Assembly (NCBI RefSeq): GCF_000021925.1
Contig: NC_011830.1
Coordinates: 4,189,001-4,253,000, forward strand
DNA length: 64,000 bases
From: Desulfitobacterium hafniense DCB-2
Lineage (GTDB): Bacteria > Bacillota > Desulfitobacteriia > Desulfitobacteriales > Desulfitobacteriaceae
Direction of reading: 5' to 3'
Shown here: positions 15,651 through 24,734 of the stretch, piece by piece
Layout of the letters: every line of letters starts with the position of its first letter
How positions within the stretch are numbered: position 1 is the stretch's first letter
Made by a program: the position numbers and the translations under genes
The notes under the pieces: model-generated
The model's input: only the letters and a program-made list of their open reading frames with translations
Databases searched by the model: none
What the model was told of the DNA's origin: nothing

Positions 15651-16975
15651 CCTTCTTTAACTAATCGTCTGGCAACACTGCTGACCTTTTCCTGAGTTTC
15701 TGTCAACTCTCTTTGCGGATGTGACATTTCCACAATTCCGGCTCCTACTCTAACCCATGTTTCTTCTGAATTCTGAAATATACTTCTCAATACCAACGCC
15801 GCATCTAAGGTGCCATTGTCATCATAGGTTAACACAGCGCCACTGTATAAATTGCGTGCATCCTTTTCAATCCTGCCAATGGCTTCGATTGCTTCCTTTT
15901 TAGGAATTCCGGAAGCAGTGACCGCCGGAAACAGGCTGCAGAATGCATGCCATGAATTGTACTCTGCCCTAAGCTTTCCTCTTAATCTGGAACCCAAATG
16001 CTGTACAGTTCCCCGTTCAATAACCGACATAAACTCTATTACCGCTACCGAATCCGGTTCACACACCTGTTCCAGCTCTGCATCAGCCAACTTTACCGAA
16101 ATGGCATGTTCAGTGATTTCCTTAGCATCCTGCAACAATTCCTCTTTTAAAGAGTTATTTGCTTTTGAATCGTTAAGCAAAGCTCTGGTTCCGGCCAGGG
16201 GAAATGTATAAACGGTACCGGAATCATCCACTTCAGCAATGGTTTCCGGACTGAAGCCTGCCACCTCTAAATTGGGAAACCTGTAATAGTAGGACCTGGC
16301 CGGAGTGTTTCCCTGTCTTCCCTGCAGGTAGGTCTGCAGCATATCCAATCGATGGTGTACCGGAATCTTTCTGGATAAGATGACTTTCTGATATTTTTTA
16401 TCCCTGATCTCTTTAACCGCAAGTTCAACGATCTCTTTATAATACTCTTCATCAAATAACAAGATCTCTTGCCCATCATAAAGCACAGCATTTTTTTCCT
16501 TTGCACTGTTTGGCAATACATTTGCTATAGTTTTCTCCATCCTTTCTATATCTTCCTTATGAAAAGCACGCAACAGAATTGTATCCTTATGGACTCTGTA
16601 TTCTTTATCAGGTATGATGAAATGAAAGAGTTCCTCTGTTTCCCCTCCCCTGTTCAGATCATATAGGTATCTGGCCAACCCGAAGTTGGCAATTCCATAG
16701 GCTCGCCAGGAATCAACAGCCACAGATTTAAACAGCTTATCAAGATCCCGGCAGAGCTCGGATACCTTGATGCTCTGTCTGACACTCTCCTTTTCCATAA
16801 CCATCTCCTCCGGAGTAACGATGATCTCGCAATATATCCCTACTCCTACGGAAACACAATCCTTGTTTTCATATAAATAGACATTTTCCTTTTCACCACC
16901 GCACAGACGGCCGGCAATCTCATAAATTGCCTTGCTGCTTTCCATTGAGATGTTTTTCTCATAGTATTTTTTCAT
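15647..16975 (-). CDS. Salicylate synthase (chorismate-utilising, MbtI/Irp9/YbtS family)
   Basis: A 442-residue enzyme that would convert chorismate through isochorismate to salicylate, the starter unit of the metallophore. The C-terminal chorismate-binding fold shows SGIPKKEAIEAIGRIEKDA, YSGAVLTYDD and RVGAGIVEMSHPQRE. The ATG at 16973-16975 follows GGGAGGAG seven bases upstream; the reading frame continues 46 codons upstream without support, and the chosen length matches Irp9 (434) and MbtI (450). Family members may also be isochorismate synthases, but no separate pyruvate-lyase (PchB) gene is present, which favours a one-enzyme salicylate synthase. Last gene of the biosynthetic operon. Confidence 0.9.
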   Translation of the reverse strand: MKKYYEKNISMESSKAIYEIAGRLCGGEKENVYLYENKDCVSVGVGIYCEIIVTPEEMVMEKESVRQSIKVSELCRDLDKLFKSVAVDSWRAYGIANFGLARYLYDLNRGGETEELFHFIIPDKEYRVHKDTILLRAFHKEDIERMEKTIANVLPNSAKEKNAVLYDGQEILLFDEEYYKEIVELAVKEIRDKKYQKVILSRKIPVHHRLDMLQTYLQGRQGNTPARSYYYRFPNLEVAGFSPETIAEVDDSGTVYTFPLAGTRALLNDSKANNSLKEELLQDAKEITEHAISVKLADAELEQVCEPDSVAVIEFMSVIERGTVQHLGSRLRGKLRAEYNSWHAFCSLFPAVTASGIPKKEAIEAIGRIEKDARNLYSGAVLTYDDNGTLDAALVLRSIFQNSEETWVRVGAGIVEMSHPQRELTETQEKVSSVARRLVKEG

Positions 16976-17058
16976 AAGATGCTCCTCCCTTTCCATCCAC
17001 TGACAAAAATCCACCCTCTTTTCAAATTGAAACGGCATGGCTAATACCTGCTTTAACA

Positions 17059-17094
17059 AAGCCCATGTGTCGGGCGGGCTCGACACATGGGCTT
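17059..17094 (-). repeat. 14-bp perfect inverted repeat before the salicylate synthase gene
   Basis: Arms 17059-17072 and 17081-17094 around an 8-base GC-rich loop. It lies between the hydrolase and salicylate synthase genes and may partly terminate or stabilise the transcript; a weak T-stretch follows on the minus strand. Confidence 0.5.
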
Positions 17095-17171
17095 CGCCTT
17101 TGGGCTTTTTCAAGTATTAGTATGGCAGCCAGGCAATCCAGACGCCTATCATCTCCTGCCGATACTCCACA

Positions 17172-17954
17172 TCAACAATAATTCAAAATCTCCCTGATCA
17201 ACCGGGATATTTTCTCCGGCTCCTTGCTCAACACTTCCGCATGCCCTCGGTTGGGAAATTCATAGATATCAAGGGGATGTCTGCTGATTTCTGCCAACAA
17301 GGGGGTGAACTGGGCCCCATAGATCTCATTGCCTCCGATCAGAACAGAGACACGGGCATCCACCCTGGCGTTTTTCGCTTTCAGATCATAGCGGTAAGCG
17401 GCTAAAAGCGCATGGAGCAGCGCTTCCCGGGTTATATGCTCATAAATGAGGGGTTGGAGAACCTCAACATCATTGTTGGCGGCAAAGCCCATATTTTCTT
17501 TGACCGGGGATGGGAGGTGCTCCCCGGCCAGCAGGTTTAAAAAGGCATCGGCCATGATATTGGCGTATTGTTCCGTCATTTCCCCCATCCCTTCATATTG
17601 ACCCCCATCCAGGAGCAGGTTCATGACCTTGATCTCACCCCTGATGGCCATTTCTACGGCTACACTGGCACCCAGGGAAACCCCGTAGATGGCCTGAACC
17701 TTATCAACCCTAAGTTCCTCTAAAGCTTCGCCAAGCTTGCCGGCCGTTTCCTCCACCGAGACCATGTATTCCCTGGGGTGGGCGGTATGCCCTTCCAGTT
17801 CCGGAATCAGGAGGCAATACCGGTCTTTCAGGTCCCTTATGATCCTGGCAAAGCAGGTTTGCCAATAAAATCCCGCCCCATGGATCAAAAGCACCTTGGG
17901 GCCATGGGGTTCCCCCATCCTATGCAGCTTACAATTCCCCTTCTTCATACTCAT
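17172..17954 (-). CDS. Alpha/beta hydrolase (metallophore cluster)
   Basis: A 260-residue alpha/beta hydrolase with the nucleophile elbow GVSLGAS (Ser, GxSxG), an early oxyanion-hole motif LLIHGAGFYW and a C-terminal catalytic His in NRGHAEV. The start is one of three clustered ATGs; the one at 17954 has GGAGG six bases upstream. It overlaps the reductase gene by 26 bases, so the two are coupled. It may edit stalled intermediates or hydrolyse a product ester; a precise role is not known. Confidence 0.8.
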   Translation of the reverse strand: MSMKKGNCKLHRMGEPHGPKVLLIHGAGFYWQTCFARIIRDLKDRYCLLIPELEGHTAHPREYMVSVEETAGKLGEALEELRVDKVQAIYGVSLGASVAVEMAIRGEIKVMNLLLDGGQYEGMGEMTEQYANIMADAFLNLLAGEHLPSPVKENMGFAANNDVEVLQPLIYEHITREALLHALLAAYRYDLKAKNARVDARVSVLIGGNEIYGAQFTPLLAEISRHPLDIYEFPNRGHAEVLSKEPEKISRLIREILNYC

Positions 17955-19011
17955 CATCAACCTCCTGTTCCAAAACTACCTTACTGATCCGGATCTCTGC
18001 CTTCAGCTCAGCAAGATCCTTGAGTATTTCCTCCATATTGATAATGTCCATGGCGTAATGGATGCCAGGGGGTAAAGGCTTCGCCAAAACCGCCTTCGCT
18101 GCATAAGCGGCTATGATGGCGCTGATCTCGCTGCTGCAATCACTGGATACCTCCGCCGTCATCAGCGTCCGCTCCTTCCCCAGCAGCCCTTGCCCCTCAA
18201 TCCTTGTATAACTGAAGGATTCACGGCCTGCCATGGTTTGCCGGAATATCTCAATCACTTCCCGGACAATGCTTTTGTATCCAGCTCTTTCCAACTTATA
18301 CTGGATGACCGCCTCCTGCAATTTGCGGATAACCTGGTCGCCAAAGGATGAATGGTACCAATGGGCTTCCTTCAGCCCATAGTGTTGCGCAACCCTTGCC
18401 GTTTCAACGGTCAGGTAATTTTGAAAGCGGAATTCCCTGCCCCTGATCCTTTCCAGCCTTTCCCCTTCATCCCTGACCACAGCGCCATGATCATAATAGC
18501 TGAGTGCCGTCCCAAAACCGGATAAATTGGTGAGAATAAAATCTTCGATAGCCGACATGCTGGGTATTTCTTCGCTTACGCTTAAGCCGCTGATGGTCTC
18601 CGGAGTGTCAAAGGACTCGCAGACATGCCGCATCAGCAGCCCGCTCATCCCCGGGAAATAGCCGGCGGACAGCACAAAGACAGCCTTATCCTTTCTGTCC
18701 TCCAGCCGCTCTTCCAGAAAGGCCTCCCCCGAAGGATCAATATAAGGGATCTGCCAGTGGGCAGCCATCCGGGCCACCTTCTCACCATTGAGGAAAGACG
18801 CCCCTGCGCAATTGATCAGGACATGGCATTGCCGGCAGAAGTGCTGCAGCTGCTCAGCATCGGCAATGTCAAGCTTTACATACTCACAACCGGCGGCAGA
18901 TGGTCTGGATTGGCTATGATAGGAAGCCATCAGGCTGTATTCACCCTTCAGCAGGTTCACTATTCTGCTGCCGATTTCACCCGTACCACCTAAAACCCCT
19001 ATACGGTGCAT
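17929..19011 (-). CDS. NAD(P)-dependent reductase, saccharopine-dehydrogenase-like (candidate thiazolinyl imide reductase)
   Basis: A 360-residue protein with an N-terminal Rossmann fold (RIGVLGGTGEIGSRI) and a saccharopine-dehydrogenase-like layout (LINCAGASF; YIDPSGEAF). It directly follows the second NRPS gene. In pyochelin-type pathways a reductase at this position turns the second thiazoline ring into a thiazolidine before N-methylation. It does not look like the Gfo/Idh-type PchG/YbtU/Irp3 enzymes; from memory, the enantio-pyochelin pathway of Pseudomonas protegens uses a different, saccharopine-dehydrogenase-like reductase (PchK), which this may match. The role is inferred from context. 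Confidence 0.75.
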   Translation of the reverse strand: MHRIGVLGGTGEIGSRIVNLLKGEYSLMASYHSQSRPSAAGCEYVKLDIADAEQLQHFCRQCHVLINCAGASFLNGEKVARMAAHWQIPYIDPSGEAFLEERLEDRKDKAVFVLSAGYFPGMSGLLMRHVCESFDTPETISGLSVSEEIPSMSAIEDFILTNLSGFGTALSYYDHGAVVRDEGERLERIRGREFRFQNYLTVETARVAQHYGLKEAHWYHSSFGDQVIRKLQEAVIQYKLERAGYKSIVREVIEIFRQTMAGRESFSYTRIEGQGLLGKERTLMTAEVSSDCSSEISAIIAAYAAKAVLAKPLPPGIHYAMDIINMEEILKDLAELKAEIRISKVVLEQEVDDEYEEGEL

Positions 19012-19029
19012 AGAATCGCCTCTTCTCTT

Positions 19030-22000
19030 TTAGTATCTGAAATTCAGGATCCTGCCGATGTTCTTTTGCAGATTAGGTTCAACAATACAATCAAAATGCT
19101 GGCCGGCGATCACCTCATAGGTGTATTCCCCTTGGAGATAGGGCAGCCAGGTCTCCAGGTTCTCCCCAAAAAACTCCCGGAAGAAGCTCCCTTCCTGCTG
19201 TTCACAAGAGAACAACCGCACCTGCCCCCCATAGGGTCTGGGCTCATGACTGGCCACGCAGCCGAAATTCTGGGAAAAAATATTAAACAAGGTATTGAGC
19301 ATCCTCCGTTCATGCTCCATTAAATTGGACTCAGACCGCTCAATGGTGGCGTAGAGATCGTTCAGTCTTTCCGAAATCGGCTTTCTGGACAGCTCCTTAA
19401 AGTTATCGCCAATCTCCTGATACGGACCGTCCAAAGAGCACAAGGCTTCGGCGCTTACTTCACCCTGGCGTTCCTTGACCAGGAATTCAATGCACCTTTC
19501 CAGATCCGCCTCTTGGGTGGTATATCCCGCTTCATACTCATTGGCGTTAATCAGCCGGGCAAAGGTGCGCTCCAGCAGCAGCTCATTGTCCAGGCTGGTT
19601 TCCAAAGCTCGGGCATACACCTGGTCGGGCAGCTCCCGGTAGTGGGTCATCTCTTTCTGCATTTGAATGGTGGCGCTGATCAAGGTGACATCGGAAACCC
19701 GATGCCCGGACTCCCGCAGATGCTCCGCCGCCTCCAGGGCAATCACCCCGCCTACGCAATGCCCAATCAGAATATAATTGGCAAACCCTAAGCTGCTGAG
19801 AATTTTGCCGTATTTTTTGCCCAGCAGCTTGAAGGTATCCTGGGTCTCCATGGAAATATAGTCAACCTCATTGCCAAAGGAAAATCCCAGGACACTTTCA
19901 TCCTCTTTGCTGTCCTTTTCAATATAGGCGATGAGATCCGTATAGGCGGAGAGGGTCCCTGTTCCCGCATGGAACAGCACCTTGGCCACGGACTGCTCCC
20001 GGGGCAGCCGGCTGTCTTTGATTTGGATCAGGGAGGGATCAATAAAGGTGTCCCTATGGCTGAAGAATCTCTCTATTTTGGCGGCGACCTCTTTGACTGT
20101 GGGCGTTTGCATCATTTCCGTCAGCAAGGCGCTCCATTCCCAGCCTTCCGCCTCTTCGATCTCTTCCACCATCTTGCCCACCACCTGGGCGATCAAAAGT
20201 GAATCTCCCCCTACCTCATAGAAATTGTCCTCCCTGCCAAAGGAAGCTATTTTTAATTCCCGGCACCAGATGACGGCAATCCGCTTCTCCAGCTCCGTTT
20301 CCGGCAGGGCTTTTTCTCCCGGCTCCGTCCCGGAAGCTTGGTGGTTTTGCTCCAGATAGGCCCTTACCCTGCCCATATCCACTTTCTTATTGTCCGTCAG
20401 GGGCAGGGCCGGCAGCACCAGCAGGGTGCTTGGAATCATGTAGGGAGCAACCGTATTGGCTAAATGCTCCTGCACCCGCCCTTTGTCCAAGGGCTCATAC
20501 TCCCCGGCATACCTGGTGATATAAATGGTTTGGCCGGAGATATCCAGCTTGCTGTCCTGACCGGGAAATTCAAAAACAATCTCCCCGCCGTGGCGGCTGA
20601 AGATCTTTTCCCACTGGGCCCTGGTGAAAAAGGTTTGCTCCTCCCCCCGCTCGTCCTGGAATCCGGTCAGTCCGTCCTTAAATTCCATGGAGGTCAGCAG
20701 CATGTAGCTGACGCGGGTCTCCTCCAGAATGATCATGGTTCCCCGGTCCACCAGCAGGTGCTTCAGGTTATCCATCACCTCATGAATATCCCTGGCGTTG
20801 TGCAGAACATTGGCGCAGAGAATCAAATCAAAGGAAAAGGCCTCATAGCCCTGGAGGGCAAAATCCTGATTGATGTCAAACAGCCCATAGTTCACCCATT
20901 CATAGGAACGGAAATTCTCCTGGGCATGATTGAGAAAAAAGGCGGACAGGTCGGTAAAATGATATTCCACCTGCCGGCCCTCCAGCTGGGGAATCAGATC
21001 CAGGGATGTTCCGCCCACTCCCGCCCCCACCTCTAAAATCCGGAAGGGCCGGCCCGGTTCCTTTTGGTTGGCTTGCCGGCACAGATAGAGGACCTCCTTA
21101 ACCGCAATCCCGTTCTGGATCTGATTGATTTTGTTATCATGGTAGGCCGCCATGGCCGGTGCCACATCCCCCTTGGGGAAGAGCACGTTGAGAGGGTTTT
21201 CCTGTCCCTGAATCATTTCCGGCAGCACATCGCTGGATTTTTTCAGATAATCCACAAATTCCCGGCTGTAGTTGAACTCCTCTTCAATCCGGTAGAACTC
21301 ATCCCAGAGGGCCCCGGAATCGAGGTGAAGGTTATGTTCCACCAAAGCAAAGGTTTGCTCTTCTTCCCGGAGCACCCCTTCTTTCACCAGCACCTGCAGC
21401 CATAATCTGGTCAGCTTATGGAGCTTTTCGGGAATGTTCATGGTTTGCATGATTTCCCCAAAGGAATGGCGCTTATCCACTTCCGCAAAGATCCCGAAGC
21501 CTTTGAAGGTATGATAGATATCGCTGATCACCACTTCTTCCGATTTGGTCGTCCATTTTTCCAGCAATTCCCCGTCCATGCCTGTCTCATAAAACCGGCC
21601 CGCCGCGGCCAGCATAGCCAGTTCCTGATCATCTGGCTCGATATCCTGCTGTTCCGACCTGCGTTTGGGCGTCATCACCGCACTGATCTTCAATTCATCG
21701 GGGGGTGTCCCTACGGCCAAAGCCAGAGCTGAATCGATCAGGGGATAGTCGGTTAAGGCCGTACGTATTTCAGCCAGCTCGATGCGGTGGCCGTGAATTT
21801 TGATCTGCTCATCACCGGCCTCCCTGCCTCTGAACATGATATTGCCATCCCGCCTGTAGTACCCCCTGTCCCCGGTCCGGTAAATTCTTTCCCCCGTCGC
21901 CGGCAGCCTGCCATACTTTTCCCCGTTCAGCTTCTCATCGTTCAAATACCCCAGGGATAAGCCGTCACCGGCTATATAGAGGTTCCCCTCCACATAATCC

Positions 22001-24699
22001 GGGCAGGGCCGCCCCTCACCGTTGAGCACATAGAACCTTTGATTGGCCATGGGTTTCCCATAGGGAACACTTTTCCCAAAGACTTCACCTTTGGCAATGT
22101 CATAATAAATCGACCAAATGGAGGCCTCCGTGGCCCCGCCCATGCTGACCACCCTGGCCTGGGGAAACATGGCGCCAATGCGCTCAGGCAGGTTGACCGG
22201 TATCCAATCCCCGGATAAAAACACCTTGCTCAAGGAGGTTTTCTTCTTCATGCTCTCCACAGATTCCAGATAATTGACCACCATCTGCATTTGTGCCGGA
22301 ACCGAGTTCCACACACTGATCCGGTTCAGCAGGATCAGATCATACAAATACTTGGGGTCCCTGATCTGTGACGAAGCAGGCATAACCAGGGTGCCCCCCG
22401 CCGCAAAGCAGCCGAAAATATCATAGACCGACAGATCAAAGGAGAGATTGGCTAAGCAAAGAAACACATCGGATTCGTCTATCCCATAGCGGTGATTGAC
22501 ATCCATGATGGTATTCATGGCCGCCCGGTGGGAAATAACCACCCCCTTGGGCTCCCCGGTAGTCCCGGAAGTAAAAATAATATAAGCCGGCCGGTCATAA
22601 TCGGGGCCAGAGGAGGCGGAGCCGAGGGCAACAGAGCCGGGAGCAGCAGAGCCGGGGCCACCAGAGCCGGAGTCATCAGGATCGGACGTAAAGACATCCA
22701 AAGGCTCATTTCCCAGGGATACCCCCTGCAGATTGATCGTGGTGCAGCCCTCCCAGGGTGGGCAGCCTCCCTGGGCAGAGCAGCCTTCCCGGGCGGGATG
22801 GCCCTTCTGGGAAGAGTAGTCCTCATCCTGGATTAACAGCACTTTAATGCCGGCTCCCTTAATGATCTTTTCCTGGCGGGCAGAGGGTTGGTGAACATCA
22901 ATCGGCACATAGGTCCCTTTCACCAACAGGACGGCCATGACCGCCGCAATCTGCCATTGATTTTTATCGATGCTGATACCCACTCTGTCCCCGGGCCGCA
23001 CATCCTGTTCCTTCAACAGATCCACCACGGTCTTCACATAGCGGGAAAAAGATGCATAGGTAAACTCTTCCCGGTCTGTAATCAGAGCCGTCTTGTTGGG
23101 ATAGTGCCTCAGGGCATGAAGGAACCCCTCCTCCATCATCCGGGGAGGATACTCCCTGGCCGTGGAGTTGGTGATGTTTCTTACCTCCCTGGTTCCCAGG
23201 GGCAATTCCACCGGAAAATAGTCTGCCAAAACCTGCTGTTCAGGCTCACAAAGGGAGCTGATTAAGCGGGAAAAACTCTCAAACATGTCGCTGATCACCG
23301 GCTCTTCAAAAACCCCATCCCGGACATCCCAATTTATTTTCGCCCCCCCATTTTCATCCGCTACCTGGCAGTCAAGATACACTTGGGGGGTTTGGCTGAT
23401 CTTGTAGCGGATGCTTCTGCGGACCGTGGCGTCCTCCTTGCCGGCGATCCCTGCCGTACTTGTGAAAACCACCGGGATAATGATGTTCTTTTTGCGCTCT
23501 TTGGTCATTTTTCTGAGCACTTCCACCCCGGATAGAGCGCTGTGTTCCAAATCCGTCCAAAGATCCTTTTGGATAGCCTGGGCTCTTTGGCTAAAGGGGA
23601 TACTGAAATCCAGATCGATAGAGGAAACAATGACGTCGGTAAAATCCCCCACAACCTGATGGATATCTTCGGCAAGAGGAGGACGATTGAAGATGGTTGT
23701 GTTGATGCTGAACTTGTGACTTGAGGACCATAAGGCGGTCACTTCCGCCAGGGCCGCCATGACCAGCACCGAGGGCGTAATCTGAGCATCTTTGGCCCGC
23801 TCACAAAACCCCTGCCACCTTTCCCTCTCCAGGAACAGCTTTTTTTGGGAAAAAGTATGCTCCGTCAGTCCGGTTTTCTTGATGACCGGAAGCTCCGGGG
23901 CTTCACCCAGAGAAGGAAGCTTTTGCTCCCAATAGGCTTCGGCAGCCTGCCGCTCCTGGGGGTTCAGCATCTTCCGGTCATTTTGATACATGACACTATC
24001 CCGGTAAAGGGTGGGGTAGCTGATGGGCTCCTCAGGATTTCTGTAAAAATGCTCCAGATCATTGAGGATAATGTTCATACTGGAAAAATCAGCGATCAGC
24101 ATATCCACTGAAAAATGGACCACCGATTTTTCTTCATCAATGCTGACCGCCACATCACACATAGGCCACTGGCCCAAGGGGTATTGCTTATGGGCCAGAC
24201 TTTTCCGCAAGGCTTCCCGGCCCTTGTCATTCCCCCCGCCCCGCAGATCAATGGCCGGAATCCTTACCAGAGGCACCGTTTCCTGGACGATTTGGTAGCC
24301 CACATCGTAGACGATGGCCCGCAGCATATCATGCTTTTGGATGACCTTATTCCAGGCTGTCTCCAATCTCTCTATATCCAGGATTTCCTCAAACTCGATT
24401 TCCAAATAGCCGTGGCAGGCCACCCCGCCTAATTCATAGTGCTTATTGCGGCCCACCACATAAGAATTCTGGATATCGGTCAAGGGAAACTTATTGAACC
24501 TGCCCGCCCTGTTCCTTGCCCAAGCAGCCTGCTGATTCCCCTCCAGGTACTGGATAATCCTCTGTTTGTTTTCTTTTAAAAAGCTTCTTATCTCTTCCGT
24601 AACCACACCCTTCGGTGCTTTGAATTTCAAGGCAGTCCCTTCAGGCCATAAAACAATCCCTTGGTTACGGAATTCCTTCATTCTTTTTTCAATCGTCAT
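19030..24699 (-). CDS. NRPS: cyclization, cysteine adenylation with inserted methyltransferase, carrier, thioesterase (PchF-like)
   Basis: About 1889 residues. Order: TubC-like docking segment (1-55), cyclization domain with DMLIADFSS in place of the usual condensation HHxxxDG (about 200), adenylation domain (TSGTTGEPKG about 710; IKIHGHRIEL about 965). A methyltransferase is inserted between the late adenylation motifs (EVGAGVGGTS about 1228). Then come carrier protein (GGDSL about 1500) and thioesterase (about 1570-1880). Adenylation pocket residues D-L-Y-N...I-W fit cysteine. The thioesterase nucleophile is Cys (GHCVGG), not Ser. The ATG at 24699 has GGAGG nine bases upstream. It would add and cyclize the second cysteine, N-methylate it and release the product. 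Confidence 0.93.
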   Translation of the reverse strand: MTIEKRMKEFRNQGIVLWPEGTALKFKAPKGVVTEEIRSFLKENKQRIIQYLEGNQQAAWARNRAGRFNKFPLTDIQNSYVVGRNKHYELGGVACHGYLEIEFEEILDIERLETAWNKVIQKHDMLRAIVYDVGYQIVQETVPLVRIPAIDLRGGGNDKGREALRKSLAHKQYPLGQWPMCDVAVSIDEEKSVVHFSVDMLIADFSSMNIILNDLEHFYRNPEEPISYPTLYRDSVMYQNDRKMLNPQERQAAEAYWEQKLPSLGEAPELPVIKKTGLTEHTFSQKKLFLERERWQGFCERAKDAQITPSVLVMAALAEVTALWSSSHKFSINTTIFNRPPLAEDIHQVVGDFTDVIVSSIDLDFSIPFSQRAQAIQKDLWTDLEHSALSGVEVLRKMTKERKKNIIIPVVFTSTAGIAGKEDATVRRSIRYKISQTPQVYLDCQVADENGGAKINWDVRDGVFEEPVISDMFESFSRLISSLCEPEQQVLADYFPVELPLGTREVRNITNSTAREYPPRMMEEGFLHALRHYPNKTALITDREEFTYASFSRYVKTVVDLLKEQDVRPGDRVGISIDKNQWQIAAVMAVLLVKGTYVPIDVHQPSARQEKIIKGAGIKVLLIQDEDYSSQKGHPAREGCSAQGGCPPWEGCTTINLQGVSLGNEPLDVFTSDPDDSGSGGPGSAAPGSVALGSASSGPDYDRPAYIIFTSGTTGEPKGVVISHRAAMNTIMDVNHRYGIDESDVFLCLANLSFDLSVYDIFGCFAAGGTLVMPASSQIRDPKYLYDLILLNRISVWNSVPAQMQMVVNYLESVESMKKKTSLSKVFLSGDWIPVNLPERIGAMFPQARVVSMGGATEASIWSIYYDIAKGEVFGKSVPYGKPMANQRFYVLNGEGRPCPDYVEGNLYIAGDGLSLGYLNDEKLNGEKYGRLPATGERIYRTGDRGYYRRDGNIMFRGREAGDEQIKIHGHRIELAEIRTALTDYPLIDSALALAVGTPPDELKISAVMTPKRRSEQQDIEPDDQELAMLAAAGRFYETGMDGELLEKWTTKSEEVVISDIYHTFKGFGIFAEVDKRHSFGEIMQTMNIPEKLHKLTRLWLQVLVKEGVLREEEQTFALVEHNLHLDSGALWDEFYRIEEEFNYSREFVDYLKKSSDVLPEMIQGQENPLNVLFPKGDVAPAMAAYHDNKINQIQNGIAVKEVLYLCRQANQKEPGRPFRILEVGAGVGGTSLDLIPQLEGRQVEYHFTDLSAFFLNHAQENFRSYEWVNYGLFDINQDFALQGYEAFSFDLILCANVLHNARDIHEVMDNLKHLLVDRGTMIILEETRVSYMLLTSMEFKDGLTGFQDERGEEQTFFTRAQWEKIFSRHGGEIVFEFPGQDSKLDISGQTIYITRYAGEYEPLDKGRVQEHLANTVAPYMIPSTLLVLPALPLTDNKKVDMGRVRAYLEQNHQASGTEPGEKALPETELEKRIAVIWCRELKIASFGREDNFYEVGGDSLLIAQVVGKMVEEIEEAEGWEWSALLTEMMQTPTVKEVAAKIERFFSHRDTFIDPSLIQIKDSRLPREQSVAKVLFHAGTGTLSAYTDLIAYIEKDSKEDESVLGFSFGNEVDYISMETQDTFKLLGKKYGKILSSLGFANYILIGHCVGGVIALEAAEHLRESGHRVSDVTLISATIQMQKEMTHYRELPDQVYARALETSLDNELLLERTFARLINANEYEAGYTTQEADLERCIEFLVKERQGEVSAEALCSLDGPYQEIGDNFKELSRKPISERLNDLYATIERSESNLMEHERRMLNTLFNIFSQNFGCVASHEPRPYGGQVRLFSCEQQEGSFFREFFGENLETWLPYLQGEYTYEVIAGQHFDCIVEPNLQKNIGRILNFRY

Positions 24700-24734
24700 T
24701 GACGGCAACCTCCTCTAACCTAGCATGAACTTCT

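Noticed and set aside
16976..17113. 46-codon N-terminal extension of the salicylate synthase
   Set aside because: Family length and a strong ribosome-binding site support the ATG at 16975. The extension runs across an intergenic hairpin.
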